64,000 nt of DNA, from the NCBI GenBank assembly GCA_030765065.1, contig CM060986.1, positions 72,595,573 to 72,659,572 on the forward strand, read 5' to 3'. This DNA comes from Deroplatys truncata. Its lineage: Eukaryota > Arthropoda > Insecta > Mantodea > Mantidae. How positions within the stretch are numbered: the stretch's first letter is position 1; every line of letters begins with the position of its first letter. The translations under genes were made by a program, and so were the position numbers. Of the stretch, positions 13,501 to 25,839 are shown piece by piece. Below the pieces are notes generated by a model. That model saw nothing but the letters and a program-made list of their open reading frames with translations, was not told where the DNA came from and made no database searches.

Positions 13501-16500
13501 TTTTCTATAAGCTCAAACATTTCAATGACAGAAATATTCATAATTCACGTAAGGAAATGAAAATAACTGCAATGTCTAAATTTTCTCTGGCTTCTAGCCA
13601 GGTAAGTAGTTGGTTTGAAACCAATGTTTTGAGGATGTTTATCTTCGACTATAGGATAAACTGAATGCCTTCGAAACTTCGGTTTCAAACCATCTACTTA
13701 CCTGGCTAGAAGCCTGGGAAAATTTAGAGTTATGTCGTCAGGAAAGCTTCAGCTTTTATTTTAACTGCAGTGTCGTTTCAAAAGAACTACATAATCTTAA
13801 CACATTAAGCGCCAGAGTAGTCCCTGGGTTCCGCTGTATGCAATTCTTGTCGGGCCATGACAGTCCATATGACCACTATGTTTCTGGACTAATTTAAGAT
13901 TTCTACAACCCAGCGGTCCACTGAAACATTGAGTTTTACCTATAAAATGGATCTCTGTGGCCCTTATCTAAACATTACTACCACTGGGTTTGGAGTTGGT
14001 ATATTATGGAGGTCTAAATTACAATATAAAAAATCTGATGTGTTACACTCACATGACTTTCTCTACTCTTGTACAAACTATTTTTACAAACGCTTATTCT
14101 CCACACGCTTCATGTTAATCGAGATGTTAATCTTATTGCTAATTTTCTTGTAGATGCAAGGGGAATATGGTAGGTTTAAAATAGAGAGTTGAGGGTTGTT
14201 ACACTACATCACTATGATATACATCACAAGTAAGAATATCATAGTGATGTAGTGTAACAACCCTCAACTCTCTATTTTAAATTATGACACATCACTGTTA
14301 CCCGCTTCTAAGTCTTCAAAAGTAGTCAAGAATATGGTAGGTTTTAAGCGGTAATCAAATCTTTTAACCGCTGGTTGCTATGTGGCGCATTCTATTCTCT
14401 TTGCATGTCCAGGACATAAAAAAAATGAATAAAAATGAGAAAAAGTATAAGTATTGGAAAATTTAAGGGAATAACAAGCAATATCTCGAAAATGGTTCAC
14501 TTAACAAAAAAAATGTATATGACATATCAAAATCGTTAGAGCCATTTTTGAGAAAATTAAAATTTTCGAAAAATGTTCCATTTAAAGGGTAATCTGGGGT
14601 GGGGGATTTTCTTGAAAACCTTCATGTTGCATCTCTGGAAGATACTGAACCTAAATACCAAGTTTGGTGTTTATCCGACTGTTCGTTTCTGAGTTATGCT
14701 GTTCACACACACACACGCACACACACATGGACACGTTTCCAAAAATGCTTTTTTTTTGGATTCAGGGGGTCTCAAAACATATATTTCCGGTGAAATCTCG
14801 GTATTGAATTTTTGGATGGAATACAATACTTCCCCTACTTACTATACGTAGTAGAGAAAGTAAAAATGTCATAAGCATGAACAAAAAAAAAATTTATTAA
14901 CTGTGTTTACATACCTACAGTCAGCCAATAGAACACAATAATGCCATCAAGCAAAAAGCTTAATTAGAATTGCTGTCAAAGAATGTGTTTAGTTCTAACA
15001 ATCAAAGTATACAAAATATGGAATATCAGAAATGTTTTGTTTTTAGCTTTGAATTATGAAAATTAACAAAGCATGATAAACAAAAATGAGATTTTCTGTC
15101 GCATACTTCACAGTATGTGGTTACTTTCTTGACTTTATTTTATGAAAATTTCCTGTGACTTTCTTTTTGTAGCATCCTTTACAATACTTTTGTGCCTTAT
15201 GAGCTGGTCCATTGTGTTTCTTGAGGGTATGCATGTTTGGAGGTTTTCTTTTCCTAAAGCTTGACGTCTGCTGCTGCTGAGAGGAATCACTCAGAGTTTC
15301 ATTGGAGAACACTGCTTCTATGATATTTTCTTTTCTTTGAAATCTGTGATGCAAATGTGTGAACAAAAATCCTATTCAGTAATGGTGAACATCGTGAAAG
15401 CACACTTTCTACATTACACATAAGGGCTGCCAGCCTAACAATACAGACTTTATATCATTAAAAAAAATCAATTTTACTTCGATGAATCCATGCATTGGAT
15501 AAAAATTACTGTGGACTGCTATGCAGGACCACTGGTCTCATGATAAAATTTCTTGTGAGGGATCGCCAGAATTACTTTTATAATAATTGCCTATATGGTG
15601 CTTTACAAAACTAATCTTTGCAGTAAGTTAATATTTAGTGTGCCCTTTGTTGACTTTTGGTAAAAGTCACAGCGGTCAAATATCTACTGGTGCGTAACAT
15701 GTTAAATATTTGATGGACCATCAAGATTTGAAGGGATAAAAATTGCTCCTCAAAAGTTGACAAGAGCTTTGGTGTTCAAAATGATACACATTTTGATGAA
15801 ACAGAACCTCCATTTATAACGAATCATCACCGCTTGATGATCCTCTAAATCTTAGTGACAGTTGATGAAACTGATGAGTATTCTGACCATACCAATATTT
15901 CCCCCATTCATGAAAAACCTTATTAACATATGTACCAAAATGAGCTGAAGATTGTTTACTAGAGCAGGCAGTTGTTATATTTGGGGCTTCTATTGTTTAA
16001 TTCATTGCAAATTAGCTCTTCTTGATTTTAGGCACAAGTGTTTTAACCATTTTGCTTAGACAATAATTGTGTTTCATTTTCAGTTTTCTTGGTTGTATAA
16101 GGCAGAGCAGGACTCTGAAGCACAGCAAAGGAAAATACTAACTGTACCATCCATAGAGGAGCAAGCTGGATCTACAGATAGACCTCTTATGGTGGACACT
16201 TGGACTTATAGGAACAAAAATTACATTATGTATGTCCCTGAAGGTGAATAATTCAAATTTGTTGATGTAGTTTTAAATTTAGCTTTAACTGATAACATGT
16301 AATCAAATGCCGCCAGGGTAAAAGGGAGTGTCACTCTTGAACATCAGTAAATGTGTAGCTTAAGAACTTAAGTTTTAATTTCTGTACCACTTACCTATAG
16401 TAGTGGTATTATAAAGTAGGTAGAGGAAATTCAATTTTGACATTACACCATATTTGCAGATTTTGAGCTCCCATACCCCCCCCCCCCCCAAAAAAAAAAA

Positions 16501-19500
16501 TATCAGTTTTAGAAACAAGCCCATACATTTATTTCTGTCTGTCCACCTGTGTATGTGTGCATGTGTGTGAGAGGGAGAAAAGGAAATGGAGTGGGAAGAT
16601 AGAGAAGCATAGCTCAAAACAAAGAATGGGATAAATATAAAACCAATTATTTAATGATGTAGATTGGGAGTCACCCAGTCGCTGACGATGAGGACGAATG
16701 CCCTCAAAAACGTTTCCTGTTTTATATAACTTTTAATTAGTGAAGGTGAGTGTAAAAAAGTGTGACTCAATCTACATCATGATGAATAGTGCTTCTGTTT
16801 TTAATCTTTAACCAATTATTTAAGTTCAGGATCCAAGGATGTAGACATGTAGATTTTGAAGAAAATACACAGAATATTAGTTTTGATTTTCTGAAAGATG
16901 ACAGTAACAATTTTGATTAAAATACCATGCGTTTCAGATATTTGCATGACATAAATTGCATATCTTTAAATTTTCTATGAATAGCCTGTGAAGTCCTCTT
17001 CATTCTGAATGAATTTTGTATAATTAGGAAATCTTAAGAGATAGACAAAAGCTTATAGAACTTCTTAAAATACACAATTTTGTCAAACATCTTTATGTGA
17101 CGACAATCCTTTCCAAAGTTGCTATTGGTATGAATTTTCCAATACTTTATCATACATCTTTTGAAGTGTTAAATCATGATTCTTTAGTTTCTCATGGTGT
17201 CATGCAAAGCATTTGACATTTCAAAGCCAGCGTAAACCAACCACTTTTTAAAGATTTCATTTACTTCAATGGTTTGTAGGAGGGAGATAAAAATAAGTAA
17301 AGGTGGGAAAAGTCATATAAATGTGATATGTTAGATCTTTTTTCTTTAAATAAAATACATGTTCTCTTAATTTTTGCACATATTTTACGCTTTGTCATTT
17401 ACATAAAATTCAGCAAGTATGAAAATGACCAACTATTTACAGAAAGGTAGAATCAGATGACTGAAAAATTCATTTCAGTCATCTGATTCTACCTTTCCAA
17501 CACTGTCCAACACACGGCGTGTGTGAAAGAACAATTAATTCTATTTACAGAAAATTGGAGTATAGATTTTATGCCAGTATCTCAGTCTTGAAATCAAAAT
17601 TTCTAACAGGTGTTTTTGAGAAAGTAAATAAATAAAGAATTCCATGCAAAATATTATCTAGAGTGAGGGAAAATCTTCGCTTTTCATCCTTAAAGGGTAT
17701 TAGTTTAGGGTAACAAGATGTATAGTTTAACTATCTGAGTGTACTACATAGAGGCCTGGATTTCTGGTATTAACGATAAACGCTAAATTTTCAAGTAACA
17801 TATTTAATGTTACCAAAATCACATTTGTATGAGATAAACTTTTTTTTTTTAATTGAAGACACGAAATATCACAAAATGTTTTTATTTTACGAAACCTACT
17901 TTAAAACGTGAAATGTAGCAAAATGCTGCAGATTATGTCAAGTTTCTATTGTTTATTTCTACATTCTATGGTTAAGGCAGTCTTCAAGAATGCTAGGAAG
18001 AGGGAGCACCAGTATATAACCTTTTTGAAACATAAACAGGTTGGTGCTAAAGAAGCAAAATTCCTGTGTTAACTTGGTGGGGTTCATGGATAAAATCTAT
18101 TCTGTATGTTGGGGAACGCTTCAATGATCTCCTCAAGTACTTCAAGTAACTGACTCTAACCTGACAGTCAGCTACTTTTAAGAGCTTTCAAATGATGGCA
18201 GAAATTGCATTTGTTTTGAGGCTGCTTTTGTAAAGGTGTGTTGCTGCGCTATTTCTGAGATTACTCAATTTTTGGAGGGGTGTCAATATCCTACAGTGCA
18301 CAAGCTTGTGCCAAGAGTGACTGCTTTACTTGATGAAGTACAGCTCATAAAAAAAAAACAAGATGTCTGGAAAGGAAACATCCTTAACCCTGCATAAACT
18401 GAAGGATGAAACCAAGCAGAGGTAAGACACTCCAGTATGAAATTAGCCAAATGCAGCTTCGAAAAGCTGGAGAAGCTGTTGGCAGAAGATCCTGCAGGAA
18501 AAATCTTTCACTCAAATGCCCAACTTTTTTTTTATCTAAATTATTGATAGCACCAGTATCCAATGAGCTCATATGGTACATGAGTCAGATTCCAATTCTT
18601 AAGGCCTCTCTAAAGATAAATTTCTGAAAGGTTACGTAGCATTGCAGCATTACGCAAAGACAGTTGATGTGAAACAGGATGTAGTAACTTGAATTACTAA
18701 GGGACTGATGCAGGAATATCCTGATTTTTCAAGCCGCTGCTGGAGGGTAGTATAGTTTCCAACTACAAATGTGAATAGCAAGAGAGGCTTTATGCAAACT
18801 TATTGTCAGACAGGCGAACAAATTTACGCCCAGAAAATGTACAAACAGTGTTGTGTTTGTACTTTGGTGACACTTTCAGCTAAATTTTATTGTACTTGCT
18901 ATTCATTTCTATGTGGTCCTTTTTTTTTTTTTTTTTTTTAAAGATATCTATAATTATGATTATTTCAATAGAAAAGTAATACAACTCCACCTGAGTTATC
19001 ATTCCTTGATTTTTATTTCGCCACTCTGAGTATTTTATATTACCACTTTGAGCATTTTATTCCACCATTTCTATTAATTTTATTTCACCACATATCCTGG
19101 TCTCTAGTAGTACATTAAAATTTAGTTTAAAAAACATAAAATTTTCATGTTATAAAAGTAGCAACCGTAATAACCTCTGTTACTTGTCTGATATTACAAA
19201 ATAAATAAATTGAGGGTCTGGTATACTCTATTAATGTAACAAAGGGCTGCAGCATTATCAGACTCATGATGGCTACTTCTACGTGTTTTCATTCGGTGGG
19301 AAGATGTCCAAAGTGTGCAGCAATTACCTATAGATTCTGAAGTTTTTAACAGTAAGTTGACACAAAATGTCAGAACAATAAAAAATTTCAATTTCTAGCA
19401 CTTATAAAAGAGAGGTATGATGTATGATGGGTCAGTATTCTAGTTAGTTGAATTGCAGTCCAGATGGCTCAACCTGAACAATCAAATTGGCAGTAGTGAC

Positions 19501-22500
19501 TATGTTAATTAAAAACAGAAGCACTATTAACAGTGAAGTATTCTTCATGACGTCACCCAGTCGCTAACGATGAAGACAAATGCCCTCAAAAACGTTTCTG
19601 TTTTATACAGCATTTAATTTAGTGAAGGCGAGTGTCAATAAGGGTGACTCAATCTACCATCATAGCGACTATGTTGTTAGTAAACAGCTGTTCAGGGAGC
19701 TTCAGAAGTGAAACAGTGTGGTTTTATTTTAATTCTGCAGAGCTACGCATCTGTGTGGCTGCTAGAATAATCAATAAAGACCAAAACTTACTGGAGTAGG
19801 CACAGGATTTAATTACAATGTTATCTTCAGTCATAAAAGATAAAATTATATTCATTAATTCTTCTTCTGTGTGTAGGCTGAAGTTGGAAAGTAGATCAGA
19901 CTGAAACATTAATTGCCAAAGCACAGGATTTGGTTTTCCGTGTAGCTTCTCTAACCATGGGGTATGTTATCTTAAAATTAATTTGAGAATGACTTGTGGT
20001 TTACCAATATGAGTCATAAAATTCTATTGCTTAACATTTTGATTCGAAGTCCCATATTTCAGAATTTCTGATCCTCCTTTTATACAAAGTTGACCTCACT
20101 CTACTATCAAATTTGGTATTTATTTGACTTTTCGTCCTTTATTTATGCTGTTCTTGGACAGATAAATATTGTACCGGTAAACTATTTTAAGAATGCATTT
20201 TTTGGGGCTCAGGTTCTGCAAAATATGATTTCAAGTGAGTAAGAGTTTGAAAATTTTGAATATAGTGCACCTTTGCAGAAATAGTTCATTACCCACTTCG
20301 TTGTAGGTACAAGGAGTTTAGAGGAAACCAAATAAACAATCAGATCTTTAAAAACTGGTTACTAAAAAATTACAAAGCATTGAAAAATTCAAACCAATAA
20401 CAGATATCATAGAAATGGCTGATGCCACAAAAAAAGTTATTTGAAATAAATTGTGTGTTTTAAAGAGAGATAATTTTTGTGTAGTATGTTTTTGGCTTTT
20501 TCTTATGGTTTACCTGTTATATAAAATTATACAAAATTCCTTCAGAATGAAGAGGGTTTCACAAGCTATTCCCAGAAAATTCAACACATTTGTTTTTTAT
20601 TTATTATGTAAATATTTTAAACATATGGTATTTTGGAAAAATAGAATCAGTCTGAAAAATTCAATGTCTTTGCCTGGATTTGAACCATAGATCTTTCTAT
20701 TTCCATCCAGGTGCTCTAACAACTGAGCTACCATGACAATATGCCGGCACAATATTAAATTCCTCGACTCGCATTTTTTCCAATAAACCACAAGGAGATC
20801 TCAAATCTCTGCAATGGAATTTAATTTTTCAGTCTGATTCTACCTTTCCAATCTTGTCCTACACACAGTTGTGTGAAAGAACAATTAATTACCATTGATT
20901 GACCTAATAGTTGGATAAATTATGAAATCCAGAACTTAAAGTACTTACAACATTGTAAGTCGCTATTAGGGTATGTTATCTCAAAATGGATTTGAGATCT
21001 CCTTGTGGTTTACTGGGGAAAATGTGAGAGAGTCAGTTGAGGAATTTAATGTTGTACCAGCATGTTGCAATGGTAGCTCAGTTGGTTAGAGCAACCGGAT
21101 GAAAACTGAAAGATCCAGGGTTAAAATCCTGGCAATGACATTGAATTTTTGTCTGATTCTTTCCTACTTTGTTCCTTGAATACAGCTTGCGTGAAAGACA
21201 ATTGATTACCATATGGTATTTTAATCAAAATCAATATAGCCATTTTTGAGAAAATCCACAATTTTGAAAAATCTTTCATGTAAAGGATAGTTTGAGGGTT
21301 GGAGGTTTTACTTGAAAATCTTTGTGTCACATCTTTGGAAGATGTTGAACCTAGATATCAAGCTTGGTATTGATCAGTTTTGTTTTGGGGTTATACCGCG
21401 CGGACACATACACACACACATACCACGCACGCACACAAGTCTTTTGTAAAACTCCTTTTTTTATTTATTCAGGGTGTTTTAATACATTTTTGGTAAATCT
21501 GTACATTGGATTTTTGGATGAAATGCAATACTTCCTCTTAGAGATAGGCGGCAGAGAAAGTAATTTGGCTTCAGAGAATCTTGTGACAAAAGATTTAGAT
21601 GACTCGTGAGAGAAATGGAGTCAATACTTCATTATTAACTTCTAATTGGTTGCAGTAAGTTAATATTTCCTTAAGAGTTAGGTTATTCACTTAGAGTTAA
21701 TTATCATTACCTACTGAGACAAGTTTTAAGAAATTTCATTGTAAGACTTAACTATTATAATACTTGCAATAACAATGAATATTGTGTTTAGGTGTGGAGC
21801 TGACAGCGGAAGAGCAAGTTGAGATGGCAAAGCAGAGACAACAAATTGTTCATTCCAACACACGATTAACACGGAATCCCTTCGATGAACGGCAGAATAA
21901 AGAAACTATACAACAGTTAGCTCAGTCACAAGCACATTCCTTGGAGGGTAAAATTGGAGTGGATGGAAAGGAACTCACTCATTCAGAGACACCAAAAGTC
22001 AATGGATTTAGTTTTGTGAAAACTCCTTCACCAGCTCCAGGTATAGTATAACAATTGACTAATTTTGAAGATTTAGAAGCTAGTAACAGTGATGTGTCAT
22101 AACTTAAAATAAAGAGAGTTGAGGGTTGTTACACTACATCACTAAAATATTCTTACTTGAACGCGTTTCGGGAGACGGTTTGTTCCCATCGTCAGCATGT
22201 TCTCAACTGATTTTTCTGGTCATTGTCTGGGGGATGTGTATGGCTAGTGGTGTTCTCTGGTGCTGGGCTGATGAACCTCCAAAGGCTGCTGGGTGGCGGC
22301 AGTTCGAAATTCATTAGGTGATTCCTGTGTTTGGCAATATGTATTTTTTCCCAGATGTCCAATTCATTGCTGCTGTTGATCGGTTTTAAGAGTTTTATGT
22401 TCGGAGTGATATCATGGTTTGAAGACCAGAAATGATGTGCTGCTGCTGATTTATCTGGCTGCTTTTGGTAAATGCATCTCATATGCTCTTTAAGTCTTAT

Positions 22501-25500
22501 TTCAAGATTTCTTTTGGTTCTTCCTATGTATACCAGGTTACATTCATTACAATCAATTTGATATATGCCAGCTGATTTATCGTTGGGGATAGAATCTTTT
22601 GTTCTGTTGCATAATAGTTTCTGTATATTGTGGTTATTCTGTGGAGACAGGGTCCTGTCAAACACAGGAATCACCTAATGAATTTTGAACTGCCGCCACC
22701 CAGCAGCCTTTGGAGGTTCATCAGCCCAGCTCCAGAGAACACCACTAGCCACACACATCCCCCAGACAATGACCGGAAAAATCAGTTGAGAACATGCTGA
22801 CGATGGGAACAAGCCGTCTCCCGAAACGCGTTCAAGTAAGAATAGTTTAGTAATGTAGTGTAACAACCTTCAACTCTCTTTATTTTAAATAGTATAACAA
22901 CTTAGTAAAATTCCTTGGTCTACGGACTGCGCGAGTATTCAGGAGGGATAAATCGTCCCCACTCTACTTGTCTTTTCTCTTTAGCTACTGTGTTATCCAA
23001 TGAGTGTCTTAAAGAGGAAGTGGGCTGATATGCAGCAAACAAGTGTCTACGGCTTTGTTGTGAATATAGCAATTTTTATAGTTTAGAAAAATTTAATAGG
23101 ATCTTGCTTACATCGTGATAACTCAAAGACTAAAATCCTTATTCCAGTTCTGTAAGAGGTATGTTAAAGAGCACAGTTTCGTGGTGGTGGTGGTGATGAT
23201 GATTATGATGATGATGTATGGTTGGTCTCCCTGTAAAAATATGAAAGCTGCTAGTTTTCTTTGTAAAACTTCAATTGAATAATTTGTATCATGAAAATCA
23301 ATCAGCGAGAAATGTTTTTCCTTGAAGAGAAAGATGGGGGAGTGAAGGCTATGAAATATCCTAAAAAGTGTAATTAACTTTTGGAAGATATTCCATGATA
23401 ATACCACAAGTATGTGAAATGCTATTGCTAGTTATAGGAAACATTTGTTTTCATACCACTGCACCTTGCTCTTTGCATGGCTTGTCACAGCAATCTACAA
23501 ATGCAGCATTTTTATTGCAATGCTCTTGTGTCTTTAGTCCTGCCTCTACAGTTGGTTAGTTACAACAGTGGCGTGATTAAGTGATAAACAATTTTGTGTT
23601 TTGTAATAAAATAAAACACGGGCTAGGTGAAATTATGACATGCGCTGCTTAAGCAGTGACTCGGAGGCATGCCCGCCCAGGCAGTTAGAAAAAACCCCTC
23701 CCAAGGGTTTTTTTCTAAGTTGCTGAACTATGGATATAGAAGCTATGTTCCTATTTTAGTTAATTTCTAATGTAGAAGGTTGCGTGATATTGATGGTATT
23801 AACTAAATTTAGAGTAAACTGGATACTAGTGCCTATGACACTAGTTGTTTTTAGTTCAGCAGATGTGTCCGAATAGATTCTTTTTTGTTTTCAAAAAGGA
23901 TATGCTGAATAAGTGAATTGTGCTGCAATGATAATATGTTACAGAGTAAAGGTGGCTCAGACATGCAGTCTTATGTTGTTTACTTGCACTCTTAAGCGAT
24001 TAAAGATACAGTAAAACCTGTCCAGCGGAATTGAACGGGGCTCTTGAACATTTCCGTTTAATGAAGGTTTGTTTTAAATACTGATTTATTTGGTAACGCA
24101 TGGAAGAATAGTCCCGTCTCATTGCCATTTACTAGCACACTTGTAGATACAATATCAGCAGTAATAAAGACGTGGCTAAACTCCATTAATGTCAATACAG
24201 AAGAGAGAGAAGAATTAATTAAATTAACTGAATTGTGCATCCATCAGAACTATTTTATGTTTAATCAGAAATACTACCAGCAAGCTTCAGGTCTTGCTAT
24301 AGGTAATCCATTATCACCGATTTTGGCAGATTTGTGTATGAGAATATAGAAATACACATAATTAATGCTTTCCCATATATATTTAAACTATCGTATAGAT
24401 ACGTGGTCGATATTGTTGCAAGGATTCCTATTAAATTTACAAGATAGAAAATTCACAATGGAGGTGGAGAATGACAATGTGTTACCATTCCTAAAGATTA
24501 TTAGACATGAAAATATACTTAAATTTGAAATCTATAGAAAACAAACTCACATGGACAATTATATTAAAAGAAAGAGGTGTAATCCCACTTCTCATCAATT
24601 TGCAGTATTTAATAGCCCAATATACAGACTTATTAATATTCCTTAACACAGGAGGAATGTGATAAAGAATATCAACACATATTAAGAACAGCAGAATTAA
24701 TTTGGTTTGAACCCCCCAACATAAACAAGATGTTAAAAAGGAAGAAAATTTGAAGGCATTATCTCAGATGACAACATTGAAGAGGGTGGATGAAAATGTA
24801 AAAAAAATACAAGTAGTTTACGTACCACCTATAGGCGTTTAAGAAATTTGAGAAAATATTTAGAGGGTATAACATTAAATTGGTTCCACAAAGCAAATTT
24901 AATTTAAAAAATCTGCTTAATAATCCACTTAACAATAAACTATCACATAAGATGAAGTCAGGAATATATAAAATAGAATGTAATGACTGAAAAATTCTAT
25001 ATTGGAAAAGCCAAAAGAAATTTTGATACTAGACTAAAGGAACCTCAAAGAACAATTAGAAACAATTAGATAGGTCTGCAGTTGCATTTAATTTGGGAAA
25101 GAAAATCACAGTATTAAAATCCTCAAACAGACCATATCAGCATCAAGTCTAACTGTATGGGAAAAGCTATACATTTTTAAGAATGCTCAAGACATCATTA
25201 ACTTTGAAATTCTGCAATTGAGCAACTTCATAAAAGGTTGCTACTCTACCACCAGATGGCAGCATGGACCCAGTCAACCGATGAAGGAAGATTTGGGGCT
25301 TGGTCACTAAATGGCTGAGGATGAGGTCAACAGACCTTGAAAACGTTACCAATTAAAACCATTCAATAAAAAACTGAAGTGTGAATATGAGGTGACCACT
25401 GTCTCATTAAGAAAAACAACTTCACTGTTAATAGTGCTTCTTGTCAATATAAATAGTCTTACAAAGTTGAATAACCCAGCTTAAAGAGCTGTTCGTTTGA

Positions 25501-25806
25501 AGTTATGTCATAATCACCGTATTATAACTTCTCCCTTGAGACAGCTCAATGTCAGTCACATCACTTCAGCATGTGTGTGACAGCCAATCACTGTTGATAC
25601 CACCCAAAATCCCTGCATTTCCTCTGCTATAATCTCCAGCATAACATAACACTTCCACTGTTGATGGATTTATTTATACTCCTGGCACAGGTACTATGTA
25701 TATGTTTTGGTCTCATGAACCCTGGAAGGAATGCATGCACATTCATATAAAAGGATAGACAAGGCCTTGACCTAATATATAATAAACAGTAGTCTGTGTT
25801 GTTAGA

Positions 25807-25839
<33 letters not shown>

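Larger units (their letters stand above)
22055..22888 (-). mobile_element. 5'-truncated Penelope-like element with inverted arms, 12-bp target duplication
   Basis: Flanked by ATAGTATAACAA at 22043-22054 and 22889-22900. On the minus strand the element runs: an inverted copy of its own 3' end (about 22888-22660), a GIY-YIG reading frame (22674-22192), and its 3' end (about 22338-22055). The arms are ~225 bp and very similar; both include AGAGAGTTGAGGGTTGTTAC-type termini and GAACGCGTTTCGGGAGACGG. The reverse transcriptase is absent. It lies antisense in ESS2, 14 bp after an exon. Confidence 0.9.

Noticed and set aside
16682-16715. Functional hammerhead ribozyme in the short foldback
   Set aside because: The invariant GAAA is AAAA and helix I hardly pairs; only a decayed relative of the Penelope motif.
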